Notes: generated from the sequence alone by a model not told the origin. A DNA stretch of 64,000 bases from Chionoecetes opilio (GCA_016584305.1 JACEEZ010010020.1:173395-237394); one strand, 5' to 3'. Positions 1-14,998 are shown, counted from the first letter of the stretch. Numbers and translations: made by a program.

Positions 1-480
1 CGTTCACTTGTATAAATAATCTAAGTTATATATTCACTTTATTTTATCCGGATTATCTTTTTTTTATCTCTATGAATTTATTCCGGCTGTTTGTTTAATC
101 TATAACTAGCTTATATATTTACTTTATAGGAGTTTCATTTTTTTCTATCTACGGTTTTCTTTTATCTTTATTTTGCAATTTACTCTATAGTTTATCTGGT
201 GGATTCATTCGGTTATCTAAACTCTACTACAGTACTCTTTGTTTTGTTTTTGTTTTCCTTTGGTTTAGTCGGCAATCGGGGCTATCGGCATATCGGAGGG
301 CACAGTCGTTTGATTCCTGCGTCTGTCTCACCGCAGGTTCAATTTCCTACCGGGGCAAAGTTCCCACCAAAAGTTTCCTTAAATTTGCCTTTACTTTTTT
401 TCTAAATACTATTTCTTTATTAACTCATAGTGCACGAAATTTACTCCTACGCTCCCGCTCACTTACTCCTGCGCGGTAGA
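1..480. other. AT-rich DNA, nothing recognised
   Basis: Short frames only; no gene, element or strong repeat seen. Confidence 0.5.
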
Positions 481-483
481 TAG

Positions 484-545
484 AGGGTTAGGATAGGTAA
501 GGGTTAGATAGTTAGATTATAGGTTAGAGGGATAAGAGGGTTAGA
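484..545. repeat. degenerate telomere-like patch
   Basis: GGGTTAGGATAGGTAAGGGT and further GGTTAG motifs resemble the arthropod telomere repeat TTAGG in a decayed form. Confidence 0.4.
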
Positions 546-571
546 AACGTTTCACTCAGTCACTATTGAAA

Positions 572-865
572 GGATTCCGAGGGGTTTAACAAGCTTGTAT
601 GGGTTCTCTGGGGGTTTAACTTTTATCGTAGCGTTCACTTACAAGCAGGGGTTCATTCGCTCACTTAGAAAGGGGTTTAACTACCTTATATGGGTTCCCT
701 GGGGGTTTAACTTTGATCGTATCGTTCACTTACAAGCAGGAGTTCATTCGCTCGCCTAGAAATGGGTTTAATAAACTTGTATGGGTTCCCAGGGGGTTCA
801 AATTTCTTCATAGCGTTCACTTAGGATTCATTCGTTCGCTTAGAGGTGGGAAGGATCAGTCAATT
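572..865. repeat. tandem repeat, about 91-bp unit, 3 copies
   Basis: ATGGGTTCCCTGGGGGTTTA recurs at about 600, 691 and 782, with CGTTCACTTACAAGCAGG and TTCATTCGCTC.CTTAGAAA in each unit. Confidence 0.85.
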
Positions 866-1086
866 TACTTTCACTTGGTTTAACCGGCCAAGGGGTTCAG
901 TAACCATGGTGAGGTTGTCTACGCGTGCTGGCCAAGGTTCAGTCACCTCCCCTGGACGCGGGAATAGTTTGCCTTCGGGATTGGAATCAGACCCGACAAT
1001 CTGATCCCGCCGCCTGAGAATCGCAATCAGGTGACCCGTTTTGAGAGATTAAATCCAATTCTAGTCACGGTTTATATAGAAATTCT

Positions 1087-1250
1087 TTCTTTCTCTCTCT
1101 CTGTCTGTATGTCTGTTTCTCTCCCTGTCTCTCTTTCTCTCTCTCTGTGTCTATCTCTCTCACTGTCTGTCTGTCTTTTTCTCTGTCTCTGTCTCCCTCT
1201 ATCTCTCTCTCTCTCTGTGTCTGTCTGTTTCTGTCTCTGCCTCTCTCTCG
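1087..1250. repeat. CT/CTGT microsatellite
   Basis: Impure TCTC/TCTG tract. The rest of 870-1955 shows no gene or element I can support. Confidence 0.9.
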
Positions 1251-1954
1251 ATCCTTAAGACAATAGGCAATAACAAGCAGACAAATCCTTGGTTAATCCT
1301 CAGAAATAAATAGTGCCGTGATGCTCCTAAGGAGTGTTAATGATCACCTTAAAGACAGGTTTGGGACGAGATACACATAATTCCTTTGGTTAATATGAAT
1401 AATGGCTATAATGATTTTTAGCTCACCTTGAATATCATTACTTAGTTGAGACCAGAATTTTATTGGGTTATAATATTCCCCTCTTTTTCTTCTTCCAGCG
1501 AAGTTCCTTGTTATCGTTGTTTTACCTTACCTAATATATATTTCTAAACCCTTTCCTTTTTAGCGATAGTGTAATTTTTTTTTCACTATCTCCATCTACG
1601 GCAAGAGTGTGTTTTCAAACGTTTTTTTTTTTCTTCTCTCTCTCTCTCTTCCTGTTCCCGTTACAGCAACATAATTCCATATCTTCCCTATCCTTCCCAT
1701 CCGCTAAAGCAACAGAATTAAACTTATCCTCCTTCCCGTTACAACAGAATTCAATCTTTTTCCCTTCGTCATACAGCAACATAACAGTAACAACAGTAAC
1801 AGGAACTACCTCGTGTGGGTCTCGCGGAACATAATCTCATCTCTTCCCCACTCTCCTCATTCCCCGGTAGATGACCTTCCCTTCATCTTCAAGTAGCAGT
1901 ATACAGGCGGCGTTGATGTACCGGCATTAATGTTTAGCATACCAGGAACCCTTG

Positions 1955-2170
1955 TTAACCCCTTCATGCCTAGATCTTTCCTTTGCTATAAAAAAATGTA
2001 TGTTGTCGAGCCATAAAATTACGAAAAGTAACTGAATATACCAAATTAGCGAGTGGTCAAGGATACTAAACAGGTCATATCTATAAAATATTCCTTATAT
2101 TCACTAAAAAATCGTCTAATGGTGGCTAAATTACAATGAAAATAACGTTCTGGGCCTCAAGGGGTAAATT
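1955..2170 (-). mobile_element. TTAA MITE (piggyBac-like), copy 1
   Basis: About 210 bp. TTAACCCCTTCATGCC at one end and the inverted CCTCAAGGGG at the other; the terminal TTAA is degenerate on the right. Internal landmarks: TCGTCTAATGG, ATTACAATG, AACGTTCTGGGCC. Confidence 0.85.
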
Positions 2171-2951
2171 ACGTGTAGGAATCTGTATCGTTTGGGTCTT
2201 TTTGATGTTGCTCTTTAATTCTCGGGTCTTTCCGGTACGATGGATTCATTTTTACTTTTTTTTTTTTTTTTTACCCCGTTTATTATTAATACCTTTTCGG
2301 TGTGTTGTTCTTTATGTATGTACAGATTTATTTTTTTGGGTCATTCCGGTAGGTTGGAACTATACATCGTTACTAGTTTTCCAAAAAGTTTGATACTCAT
2401 TCGTGGTGCTACTTTTTTTCACGTTATCTAGTTATATATTCTTTTTTTTTTTGGTGCGCGAATACCAAGGGATACGATTGCGTTCAGTGTGTTGATCTTA
2501 TGAGGGCCAATCCTTTATATTATCTTTATGTTTTAGGCATACACAAAGGTTATATAAAAAAAAAAAAAAATGGTGGTATGTGTTTGCTACTTAATTTCGG
2601 TATGTTGTTATCATTAATTATTTTTTTTCTTCATATACTTATAATTTTTTTTTACATAGTCATGAGTCAGTTCATATTTTTTCTTTAACATAATATTTTT
2701 TCCTTTAGTCTTTTCAGTCCGCTAGTATAATTTCTCATTAGTCTTAAAGGTATGATGGCGTAAGATATAATATTTTTTCACGGTATGCCCGGCGTACATA
2801 TTTCATCACGTAGCCTTTTCAGCGCGTATGACAGGGCTCCGTGAAAGAAAGGAGAAAAAAAAGAAGAAGAGAGAAGGAAGAGAAGGAAAGGGAGAGACTC
2901 ACCCCACCCTTTACATTACCAACACATTAACAAATTAAGGCATGACGCATA

Positions 2952-3163
2952 TTAACCCCTTGAGGCCCAGAACGTAATCTCCATTGTAATTTAGGTACCA
3001 TTAAACGATTTTTAGTAAATATAAGCAATATTTTATAGATATGACCTGTTTAGTATCCTTGTCCACTAGGTTATTTGGTATATTAAGTTAGTTTTCGTAG
3101 TTTTATGGCTAACAACAGACACTTTTATATAGCAAAGGAAAGATCTGGGCGTGAAGGGGTTAA
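2952..3163 (+). mobile_element. TTAA MITE (piggyBac-like), copy 2
   Basis: Full length: TTAACCCCTTGAGGCCCAG to CTGGGCGTGAAGGGGTTAA. The inverted ends and TTAA duplication are intact. Confidence 0.92.
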
Positions 3164-3529
3164 ACAAAATCAACACCTGAATTAATATACATACACATAA
3201 CGGGCGTCTAAAGTCTCTTAAATTTATGTTTCATGTTTCTATCCCTTGTTTTTTGTTTTGTTTATACTTCTGTCAAACTGTAATAAATGTAAATAATAAT
3301 AATAAAAAAAAAAGTACCCCGGGGAAGGCATTATAATAACACTGTAGCGAAGTCCCCGGGGGTCTTGAGGCGAGGTTTGCGTCAAGTTAAGAGAAGCCCA
3401 AACAACAACATGACTAAACTTGTAAACTCGCGGCCTCTGGAGGAGTGGGGCGGAAGGGAACAAGGGCAGAGGCAATACTGCATGGGGAAAGAACAAACAA
3501 ACAAACTAACTCCATCTCGTTGTACCCTA

Positions 3530-4310
3530 AGCTAGCAGTGGTTGTTGTGTGTGGTTGTGTGGTGGGCAGTGTGAGTGGTAATGGTGGTGTGGTAGCATGG
3601 CAATGGTAGGAAACAAACTCCATCCCTATGTATGTACTCTATAAGCTAGCAGTGGTTGTTGTGTGGTTGTGTGGTGAGTAGTGTGAGTGGTAATGGTGGT
3701 GTGGTAGGTTGGGAATGGTAGGTAAGTTGAGTGGTAATGGTGGTGTGGTAGGATGGCAATAGTAGGAAAGTTGAGTGGTAATGGTGGTGTGGTAGGATGG
3801 CAATGGTAGGAAAGTTGAGTGGCAATGGTGTGGTGTGGGTAGGGATGGCAATGGTGGTAAGTTTGAGTGGTAATGGTGGTGTGGTAGGATGGCAATGGTA
3901 GGAAAGTTGAGTGGTAATGGTGGTGTGGTAGGATGGCAATGGTAGGAAAGTTGAGTGGCAATGGTGGTGTGGTAGGATGGCAATGGTAGGTAAGTTGAGT
4001 GGCAATGGTGGTGTGGTAGGATGGCAATGGTAGGTAAGTTGAGTGGTAATGGTGGTGTGGTAGGATGGCAATGGTAGGAAAGTTGAGTGGTAATGGTGGT
4101 GTGGTAGGATGGCAATGGTAGGAAAGTTGAGTGGCAATGGTGGTGTGGTAGGTTGGGAATGGTAGGCAAGAACACCTATAAAAGCAAAGCAGAATCTCCT
4201 CTTACATGAATTACAAAAACTGCCAACGTGATTTCAAGCAGTGGTTGTTGAGTGTGGTTAGCAGTGAGTGGTAATGGTGGTGTGGTAGGGTGGGGAATGG
4301 TAGGCAGGAA
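3530..4310. repeat. 44-bp minisatellite (GT-rich)
   Basis: About ten units of AGTGGTAATGGTGGTGTGGT plus AGGATGGCAATGGTAGGAAAGTTG, with partial larger units at each edge (AGCAGTGGTTGTTGTGTG at 3533, 3646 and 4239). The Pro/His/Thr-rich frames on the minus strand are repeat artefacts. A related diverged duplication (AAAGCAAAGCAGAATCTCCT at 4183 and 4327; ACTGAGAAAATGTTAA at 4415 and 4554) continues to about 4640. Confidence 0.92.
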
Positions 4311-4854
4311 CAACAATGAAACAATAAAAGCAAAGCAGAATCTCCTCTTACACGAATTACTAAAAACTCCAAACACGACAAAGGACTTGTAATTTGATAT
4401 CAGTTGTTGTAAATACTGAGAAAATGTTAATTAGTTCCTCAAAACATGTATTCTTCACTGTCAACTAAACGCCACCCTCCAGACAAATACATGAATTACA
4501 AAAAACTGCAAACGTTATTACAGCATTGTCCTTTTATATCAGTGATTTTTAATACTGAGAAAATGTTAACTAGTGCCTCAAAACATGTCTTCTTCACCGT
4601 CGACTAAACACTCCCCTCCAGACAAATACATTAGTGAACATTCGTCTACTAAAGTTTTTTCCCCCAACATTTCAACAATTGTTAACTCGGCCTTAATGAA
4701 GTTACGTCTCCTGTGTCGTTTCCGTAAATTCTTTCCCTTCCCTTTTGGCTCTTAACTCGTACCAAGACTTTCTTCGTCCTGGTATGGAGTAGGAAGGTGA
4801 AGTAAGAAAACTACTCATTCTTTACTATTAACTTTTTAACTAGCTAAAAAGCCC

Positions 4855-5064
4855 TTAACCCCTTGAGACCCAGAACGTAATTTCCATTTTGATTTGGGTA
4901 CCATTAGACGATTTTTAGTGAATATAAACAATGTTTTATAGACATTACCTGTTTAGAATCCTTGTCCACTAGATAATTTGGTATAATCAGTTTTTCTTAT
5001 TTTTATGGCTCGACAACATACAATTTTTTATAGCAAAGGAAAGATCTGGGCGTGAAGGGGTTAA
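4855..5064 (+). mobile_element. TTAA MITE (piggyBac-like), copy 3
   Basis: Full length with TTAA at both ends: TTAACCCCTTGAGACCCAG to TGGGCGTGAAGGGGTTAA. Confidence 0.92.
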
Positions 5065-5302
5065 TTCTCTATCATATCTAATCTTTCCTTGCCTTATGAA
5101 TACTCGAGTACGAAGGGGAAGTAAGTTCATTCTTTACAATTTCCCTCTTTTAACTAGTTACATTCAAGCCCTCAATCCACTATAATATATAATCTTTCTT
5201 TGCCTGAGAAATTTCTCCACGAATAATTCTCAACTTACTAACTGTATGCCTTTTACTATCCCGCAGCCATACTCAATTACAATACTACTACCCATTAACT
5301 AC

Positions 5303-5515
5303 TTAACCCCTTCACGCCCAGCTCTTTCCTTTGCTATATAAAATTGTCTGTTGTCGAGCCATAAAATTACGAAAAGTCACTGAATATACCAAATTAGTTA
5401 GTGGACAAGGATACTAAACAGGTCATAGCTATAAAATATTGCTTATACTCACTAAAAATCGTCTAATGGTACCCAAATTACAATGTAAATTACGTTCTGG
5501 GCCTCAAGGGGTTAA
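5303..5515 (-). mobile_element. TTAA MITE (piggyBac-like), copy 4
   Basis: Full length, inverted relative to copy 3. It sits between two copies of a 60-bp repeat (GCCTTTTACTATCCCGCAGC, near 5246 and 5538), so the flanks were duplicated around it. Confidence 0.92.
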
Positions 5516-5937
5516 CTACAAAACTACTTATTAACTGCATGCCTTTTACTATCCCGCAGCCTAACTCAATCACAATACTACTACCCATTAACAACTTAAC
5601 TACTAAACTACTCACTAACCCTCATCTCTATTCTTACTGACTAATGCAAAGATAAACTAACTGATACATTAACTCTGTGCTACTCTCAGGTAAACTCTGG
5701 AACCGCCTGTCTTGCTCCAATTACTACCTGCAATTTGGACTCTTTCTGGAGGGCAACAGCACAACACATCTCACAAACCCATTACCCTTATGCCTTTTGC
5801 CGCACTGTAGCTTTCTTTTTAATCAAGAGTTCCCTTTCATGGAGCTCATTTCCTGGATGTGTGCTATAACCCTTACACTGTCTTCTCTTTGATCACGTAT
5901 ATGCAAATGAGATGAGTGTTGACATGTGCCTCTTGCA

Positions 5938-7800
5938 GAAGTTATTACCATGCTAGCAAGTATCCCCAGCACCTATTAACATTGTACCTAAGGACCTACC
6001 ACCATTTTAGCATGCATCTCCAGCACCTACTAACATTCTGCCCCAGGACCTACCACTATTCAAGCACTTAACCCCAGCACCTACTAACATTCTACCCCAG
6101 GACCTACCACTATTTTAGCATGTATCTCCAGCACCTACCAACATTCTACCCCAGGACCTACCACCATTTTAGCATGCATCTTCAGCACCTACCAACATTC
6201 TACCCCAGGACCTACCACTATTCAAGCACTTAACCTCAGCACCTACTAACATTCTACCCCAAGACCTATTACCATTCTAGCACGTATCCCCAGGACGTAC
6301 CACTATTTTACCCCAGCACCTACTAACATTCTACCTAAGGACCTACCACCATTTTAGCATGTATCTCCTGCACCTACCAACATTCTACCTAAGGACCTAC
6401 CACCATTTTAGCATGTATCTTCAGCACCTACCAACATTCTACCTAAGGACCTACCACCATTTTAGCATGTATCTCCAGCACCTACCAACATTCTACCCCA
6501 GGACCTACCACTATTTTAGTATGTAACCCCAGCACCTACTAACATTCTACCCCAGGACATACAACTATTCAAGCACTTAACCCCAGCACCTACCACTATT
6601 TTACCCCAGGACCCACCACTATTCAAGCAAGTATCCCCAGCACCTACCAACATTCTACCCCAGGACCTACCACCATTCTAGTAGGTATCCCCAGCACCTA
6701 CCAACATTCTACCCCAGGACCTACCACCATTCTAGTAGGTATCCCCAGCACCTACCAACATTCTACCCCAGGACCTACCACCATTTTAGCATGTATCTCC
6801 AGCACCTACCAACATTCTACCCCAGGACCTACCACTATTCAAACACTTAACCCCAGCACCTACTAACATTCTACCCCAGGACGTACCACCATTTTAGCAT
6901 GTATCTCCAGCACCTAACAACATTCTACCCCAGGACCTACCACTATTCAAGCACTTAACCCCAGCACCTACCAACATTCTACCCCAGGACGTACCACCAT
7001 TTAAGCATGTATCTCCAGCACCTACCAACATTCTACCTAAGGACCTACCACCATTTTAGCATGTATCTCCAGCACCTACCAACATTCTACCCCAGGACCT
7101 ACCACCATTTTAGCATGTATCTCCAGCACCTACTAACATTCTACCTAAGGACCTATCACCATTCTAGCACGTATCCCCACCACCTACCATTATTCTACCC
7201 CAAGACCTATCACCATTCTAGCACGTATCTCCAGCACCTATCAACATTCTACCCCACGACCTACCACCATTTTAGCATGTATCTCCAGCACCTACCAACA
7301 TTCTACCCCAGGACCTACCACCATTTTAGCATGTATTTCCAGCACCTACCAACATTCTACCCCAGGACCTACCACCATTTTAGCATGCATCTCCAGCACC
7401 TACCAACATTCTACCCCAGGACCTACCACTATTTTAGTATGTAACCCCAGCACATACTAACATTCTACCCCAGGACGTACCACCATTTTAGCATTTATCT
7501 TCAGCACCTACCAACATTCTACCCCAGGACCTACCAACATTCTATAACTTATCCCCAGCACCCATCAAAATTCTAGCCCAGCACCTACCAACATTCTATA
7601 ACTTATCCCCAGCACCAACCAATATTCTACCCCAGGACCTACCACCCTTCTAGTAGGTATCCCCAGCATCTACCACCATTCTACCCCAGGACCTACCACC
7701 ATTCTAGCACGTCTCCCCAGTGCCTACCACCATTCTACCCCAGGACCTACCACCATTCTAGCACGTCTCCCCAGTGCCTACTAACATTCTAGCATTTTCC
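5938..7800. repeat. 54-bp minisatellite
   Basis: About 33 units of CATGTATCTCCAGCACCTAC, CAACATTCTACCCCAGGACC, TACCACCATTTTAG. Variants change TAGCATGTATCTCC to CAAGCACTTAACCCC. 54 is divisible by three, hence a spurious open frame at 7007-7444. Confidence 0.95.
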
Positions 7801-8480
7801 CCCACCAACTACAACCATCTTGACGCCTTTTTCTTTCTAGCAACTCAGCACTTTTTTTTCTCACTCAATAACCACCACCACCTTTGCACATTAACACGGA
7901 CAACTACCACCATTAAAACACCTTTCTCCACTAATTCTGACGTAAAAAGCGCAAAATAACCATAAGATAAGTCCATATAGCTTTGAAAGAATTTAAACGA
8001 ACACAAAACCAAAGAAAAGCGAAGACAAGAGAACAATAAGCAGTACAACAAACAACAAAGAGAAAAGAATAACACACACATCACCACATTACATACATAC
8101 ATACACACAAAGCTATAAGTCACTACAAGTTTATGTTGGGAACGGAATCATAAGTTAAGAGGCAACCGTGCAAGTGATGTCTGCTCCGCCCTGCATTGGG
8201 GTTAATAGTCCCCGGAAATAAACAGCCCCCTTTAGTTTCCCCCTCCCCCCTTCCCCCTCCCTCCTTCATTCACAGGCAAGTAGACAAGAGGGGGCGAGGA
8301 GGGGGGTCAAGGGGGAGGGACGAAGGAGAATGGAGGGAGCTAAGTATGAAAAGAAAGGAGGGAAGAAAGGCAGAGGAAGGGTAAGTGTTTTAGGTTCTTG
8401 CAGGAAAATCCACGTAATAGAAAACTCAAATTGGGGGAAAGGAAGATGGTTCCTGGTTAATTATTTTGCTTGTTACTCAA
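7801..8480. other. no gene recognised
   Basis: Mixed DNA after the minisatellite, purine-rich from about 8285. No splice-bounded exon or element found. Confidence 0.45.
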
Positions 8481-8482
8481 CA

Positions 8483-8945
8483 TGAGGTAGGAAGACGAGG
8501 AAGAGAAAGAGAGAAGAAGGGAAAGGAGTAAGGAATGAGGAAGAGAAGGAGGAAGATCGAAGAGGAAGACAAATAAGAGAAACAGGAAGAGAGAGGGAGG
8601 AGAGGACGGAGAGAACGAAGAGGAAGAGAAAAAGGAAGAGGAGGAGGAGGAGAAGGGAAGAGTAAAAAATGATGAGGAAGAGAAGGGGGAAGATCGAAGA
8701 GGAAGACAAAGAAGAGAAACAGGAAGAGAGAGGGAGAGAACGGAGAGAATTTAGAGGAAGAGAAAAAGGAAAAGGGAGAAAATAAGAAAGAGGTGGAGAA
8801 GGGAAAGGAGTAAAGAATGAGGAAGAGGAGAGGGAAGATCGAAGAGGAAAACAAAGAAGAGAAGCAGGAAGAGAGAGAGGGAGAGGACGGAGAGAACGAA
8901 GAGGAAGAAAAAAAGGAAGAAGAGGAGGAGGAGAACTAAGACACT
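8483..8945. repeat. purine-rich GAAGAGGA tandem region
   Basis: Long imperfect units (about 180 bp) containing GATCGAAGAGGAAGACAAAG and GGAAAGGAGTAAAGAATGAG. Same family as 12340-12870, so this is a dispersed purine minisatellite. Confidence 0.85.
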
Positions 8946-9164
8946 CCTTCAATCTTCAAATCCATCTCGTTTCCGGTTCACAATATTCTGAGAGAAAAAT
9001 AAGTGAAGCGAAAGGGTTGAAGAGAATAGTGAATACTCCAAATGATGAGTGTTGTAATAAATAAACAGACAGATGAAAGCAAGGGGAGGAACAAGAGACG
9101 AGACAAAAACGTGTTAGGGTGAATAACATAACAGGAACAAGTAGAATCATGGAGGCTGGCAGGT

Positions 9165-9806
<642 letters not shown>

Positions 9807-9925
9807 CTCAACATGCATCTCCTTGCACTACTCAATACACACCAGTTTTCTTACTACTCTTTTCACCCAGTTTCTTCTTACAATTGCCACATAACATTTC
9901 CTACACGTTCTACTCTCTTCTACTC

Positions 9926-10015
9926 CTTCTTCCTCTTCCTCTTCCTCTTCCTCTTCCTCTCCTTCTTCTCCCTCTCCCTCTCCTTCTTCTCCTTCTCCTT
10001 CTCCTTCTTCTATAT
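9926..10015. repeat. CTTCCT / CTCCTT microsatellite
   Basis: Pyrimidine hexamer tract. Confidence 0.9.
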
Positions 10016-10350
10016 CTTCCTCTCTTCTGAACGCCTCTTCCCTTCTTCCCCTTCCACATTTACACTTCATCTTAACGCTTTGCTGGATGAGGTTGGGTGT
10101 CTTCCTTCCTCCTCACATATCTCCCTCCCTTCCGTCTAACGCAATGTAATTAAAATGGCAAATTTAATTTCTCCTAAAGGTGTTGCGTCTCCTTTGGTGT
10201 TCAGGTGCGGGGAAGACTCACAGCTTTAAAGGGTTTGCCCAGAGTTCTTTTGAGGAAATGATTCTTCTCTTTATGTTCTTTGTTGTATTTGAGATTGCGT
10301 GTGTTGTAGCTTACACTATGCATACGTTCTTGCTGCCGTGCCTGTTTACA

Positions 10351-10454
<104 letters not shown>

Positions 10455-10870
10455 CCCAGTGTTTGTTCTTTAATGGCGTGCTGAAGACGGTACACTTTCC
10501 ACAGTTTAATTTTTTTTCACTATTTTATTTCGTATGTCATCAATAATAAACAAAATCGGTGCAGTAAAGGTCTGGAGGAAGAGGAAGTGATAGAGATTCA
10601 GGGATATGTGTTGTGGTGATAGGGTGGTGATAGTTGTTGTGGTGTTGGTTGGTTGGCTCTCTCTCTCTTGAAACTGTCGCTCTGTCTTTCCTTTCTTGCT
10701 TTCGATGTTTACTATCTTCCAAAGACAACGCCGAGCACTAATTCAAGGAAATGTTTTAAAGGATCAAGGATATATTCAAGAGAGTGAAACGCATTCTGAT
10801 TCTTGTATCGCACAGCCACTAAGGGTTCAGTAAGAGGGACGTCCACTGGAAATTGGTGGTGGTGGTGGTG

Positions 10871-11632
<762 letters not shown>

Positions 11633-11942
11633 CCATTCTTTCATCTTGTTTTTGGTCGTCTTTCAGGAAATGCGAGGGAAAATACCTATAAATTTCAGGT
11701 ATCGAAAGCTCCTGACCGTCTGGCACGAGTCCTTGGTTGCAAACTACTTTTCTACACATTCTCTTTTATCTTCCTTTTTTCCCTTGGCCGGTCGCATATT
11801 CCCGTTCTCTATGCGAGTATGTGGTTTCCGAGTGAATCCGCATGGCTGTAGCTCCGAAACTAACCATAGGATCTTCTCGAAAATACTCTCATTGTGATTC
11901 CCACCCAAAGTTACTAAGTCATGTTCAGGAAAACCTACTCGA

Positions 11943-11975
11943 CCCTAACCGTAACCTAACGTAACCTAACCTGAT
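11943..11975. repeat. telomere-like CCTAA patch
   Basis: CCCTAACCGTAACCTAACGT then AACCTAACC: four near CCTAA units. Confidence 0.45.
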
Positions 11976-12339
11976 GTGTTCAAGAGACACATACTCTTCT
12001 AGAAAACGGGAATATGCTGGCCGGTTCCCCCATGACAGCGGTAATGGTAACGGAAGGTGGGGAGATGTAGCGTGACGGGTATAACCTTCCTGCCTGGCCT
12101 TTCATCCCCTGGCGAGTTACTCATCCCTTATACCTACTCGATTATAATGTAAATCACCACAGTTACTGCCGTCACCGTAAATACTACACACGCTAATACA
12201 CACCAAGGTCTATAGAGTATACAAGGTCTATATATATGTACACTCAATAGGACTTGAGACGCACCACAGAACTTCCCTTGACACGTCACATGAAATAAAT
12301 ATGCTGGTGATAGGACAAACAAAGCAAGGCAAGTGTGTG

Positions 12340-12870
12340 AAGGAGGAGAAGGGAAAGGAGTAAAGAATGAGGAAGAGAAGGGAAAGGAGTAAAGAATGAG
12401 GAAGAGAAGGAAAGGAGTAAAGAATGAGGAAGAGAAGGGGAAGGAGTAAAGAATGAGGAAGAGAAGGAAGGAGTAAAGAATGAGGAAGAGAAGGGGAAGG
12501 AGTAAAGAATGAGGAAGAGAAGGGGAAGGAGTAAAGAATGAGGAAGAGAAGGGGAAAGAGTAAAGAATGAGAAAGAAGGGAAGGAGTAAAGAATGAGGAA
12601 GAGAAGGTTAAGGAGTAAAGAATGAGGAAGAGAAGGGGAAGGAGTAAAGAATGAGGAAGAGAAGGTTAAGGAGTAAAGAATGAGGAAGAGAAGGGGAAGG
12701 AGTAAAGAATGAGGAAGAGAAGGGAAAGGAGTAAAGAATGAAGGAAGAGAAGGGGGAAGATCGAAGAGGAAGACAAAGAAGAGAAGCAGGAGAGAGAGGG
12801 AGGACGGAGAGAATGAAGAGGAAGAGAAAAAGGAAGAGGAGGAGGAGAACTAAAACACTCCTTTAATCTT
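12340..12870. repeat. 29-bp purine minisatellite
   Basis: About 14 units of AAGGAGTAAAGAATGAGGAA plus GAGAAGGGG, then the GATCGAAGAGGAAGACAAAG tail also seen at 8483-8945. Confidence 0.93.
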
Positions 12871-13280
12871 CAAATCCATCTCAAGAATGGCAAGAGTGTA
12901 CAGGAAGGGACAATGGCTTCGCGTCACCTGCTTCCACAAGACAGACAAGTCAATAAACAGACCGCGTATCAAACACGTCAAGATAAAAGTTTTAGATTCT
13001 AGATCCCGTTCGTTGACTGGCCACAACGACTGAGGTTCACGCTAAGGCCTTGGACGAGAATAACAAACACGGCAGAGAGACAAGAGGCGATGACGGTCAT
13101 GCAAATTCCTGGCAGGGCGCGGAACTAAAAATAATAATAATAATAAATAAATAAATGTAAAAAATATAAAAACTTTTTGACCTGCGTTACTAAAAGAGGA
13201 AGAAAAAAAAAATGCATACTAGACAGCACTCCATTTCCATTACTAAATAAGTTATGAATATTATAATAAAAGTTACCATT
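12871..13280. other. no gene recognised
   Basis: Mixed sequence with an AATAAT/AAATAAAT patch near 13130-13160. Confidence 0.45.
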
Positions 13281-13632
13281 GCTGCCGTATAACAAAAAAA
13301 AACATGCTTGCTTCCAACTCTTCCTTCATAATACACAAAGAGCACCCCCCTTCCCTCCCCTCCATCATCACAGCTTGTTTCCTTCCCCTCCCTCTAATAT
13401 CATAATGCTAAAAGGCACTATCCTTCATCATCACTCAAGTGCATCCCCTCCTTCACCTCTTCCTCTTCCTTGCTACATGTTCCTCCTTCTCCTTCCCCTT
13501 CATCATGGATTCTCACTTACCACCACTACTATTATTACAACCACCACCATAATCTACTCCACTATGCTACTTCCACCACCATCACGAACATCACAAAGGC
13601 TTTCTCCAACATTAATCTGGAGTTTCAACCCG

Positions 13633-13643
13633 CTCTCTCTCCT

Positions 13644-13722
<79 letters not shown>

Positions 13723-14622
13723 GTAGTTTTCCTCTTACACCAGTCCATTCAATTATATTTTCACTCACTTTTCTTTTTTTCACTCTTTTAAGCTTTCCTC
13801 TCTCCAACTCGTCCATTCCTTCTCGCTGCCACTGCCTTGAAACACCTCACCAACGCTTCATTTCACCCATTCAATCACTTCACATCGCACGGTATGAAAG
13901 ATTTTCCGTGCGTGTGTGCCTCTCTTTCCCTCCCTCACACACGCACACGCACACACACACACACAACACACACACACACACACACAACACACCACACACA
14001 CAACACCCACACACACAAGAGTCAAAGCCCAGCAGAGTTTTCCTTTCCTATCCTGCCCTTCCTCTCTCTGTCAAGCCTGTCTGCTTGTGTATGTATTTAT
14101 GTGTGTGTGTCCAGCTGGTCGACCACATGTCAACCCCGCCCAGCCCCAACCCCACCCAACCCCACCCTGCCCCCAACCCAAACCCCAATCCCGTCCCCAA
14201 CCCCAGCCCCGCCCCGTCCCCAACCCAAACCCCAACCCCGTCCCCAACCCAACCCAACCCCAACCCCAGACCCGTTCCCAACCCAACCCCGTCCCCAGCC
14301 CCGCCCCGCCTCGCCACGTCCCCAGACCCAAGAGGACGACCCCAGTGCCAGTTTTCTTTTATGCCACAGCAGCAGCAAGGCAGTCACCCATCCCCTCCCT
14401 CACCCACGCCGGCCTCCAAGTCACCCACCCACCGCCTCACCCGCTCCCTTAACGACCCTGGGAGAACACATCACATTTTCCTTCACCGGTACCCCATCCT
14501 GTGACTCACCCTCCCCGCCCCCCCGCCCCAGCACTTTACCCCGGTGGTCATATACTTTCCTTGCCGTGTGTGTGTGTGTGTCGTGTGTGGGGTGTGTTGT
14601 GTGTGTGTGGTGTGGTGTGTGT

Positions 14623-14678
<56 letters not shown>

Positions 14679-14720
14679 GTGTGTGTCGTGTGTGTGTGTG
14701 TGTGTTGTGTGTTGTGTGTG

Positions 14721-14778
<58 letters not shown>

Positions 14779-14998
14779 TGTTGTGTGTGTGTGTGTTTTG
14801 TGTGTGTCGTGTGTGTGTGTGTGTCGTGTGTATGTGTGTGTGTGTGTCGTGTGTGGGTGTGTGTGTCATGTGTGGGTGTGTGTGTGTGTGTCGTGTGTAT
14901 GTGTGTGTGTGTGTGTCGTGTGTATGTGTGTGTGTGTGTGTGTGTGTGTCGTGTGTGGGTGTGTGTGTGTGTCGTGTGTGGGTGTCGTGTGTGGGTGA
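13633..14998. repeat. microsatellite block: CT, AC, CCCCAA, GT
   Basis: (CT)n 13633-13720, (AC)n 13935-14010, a CCCCAACCC-type tract 14130-14320, and a long impure (GT)n with TGTCGTG interruptions 14566-14998. The latter has GTGTGGGTGTGTGT and GTGTATGTGTG sub-units. Frames over these tracts are artefacts. Confidence 0.95.

Noticed and set aside
7007..7444. 145-codon frame YLQHLPTFYPRTYHHF
   Set aside because: 54-bp minisatellite artefact.
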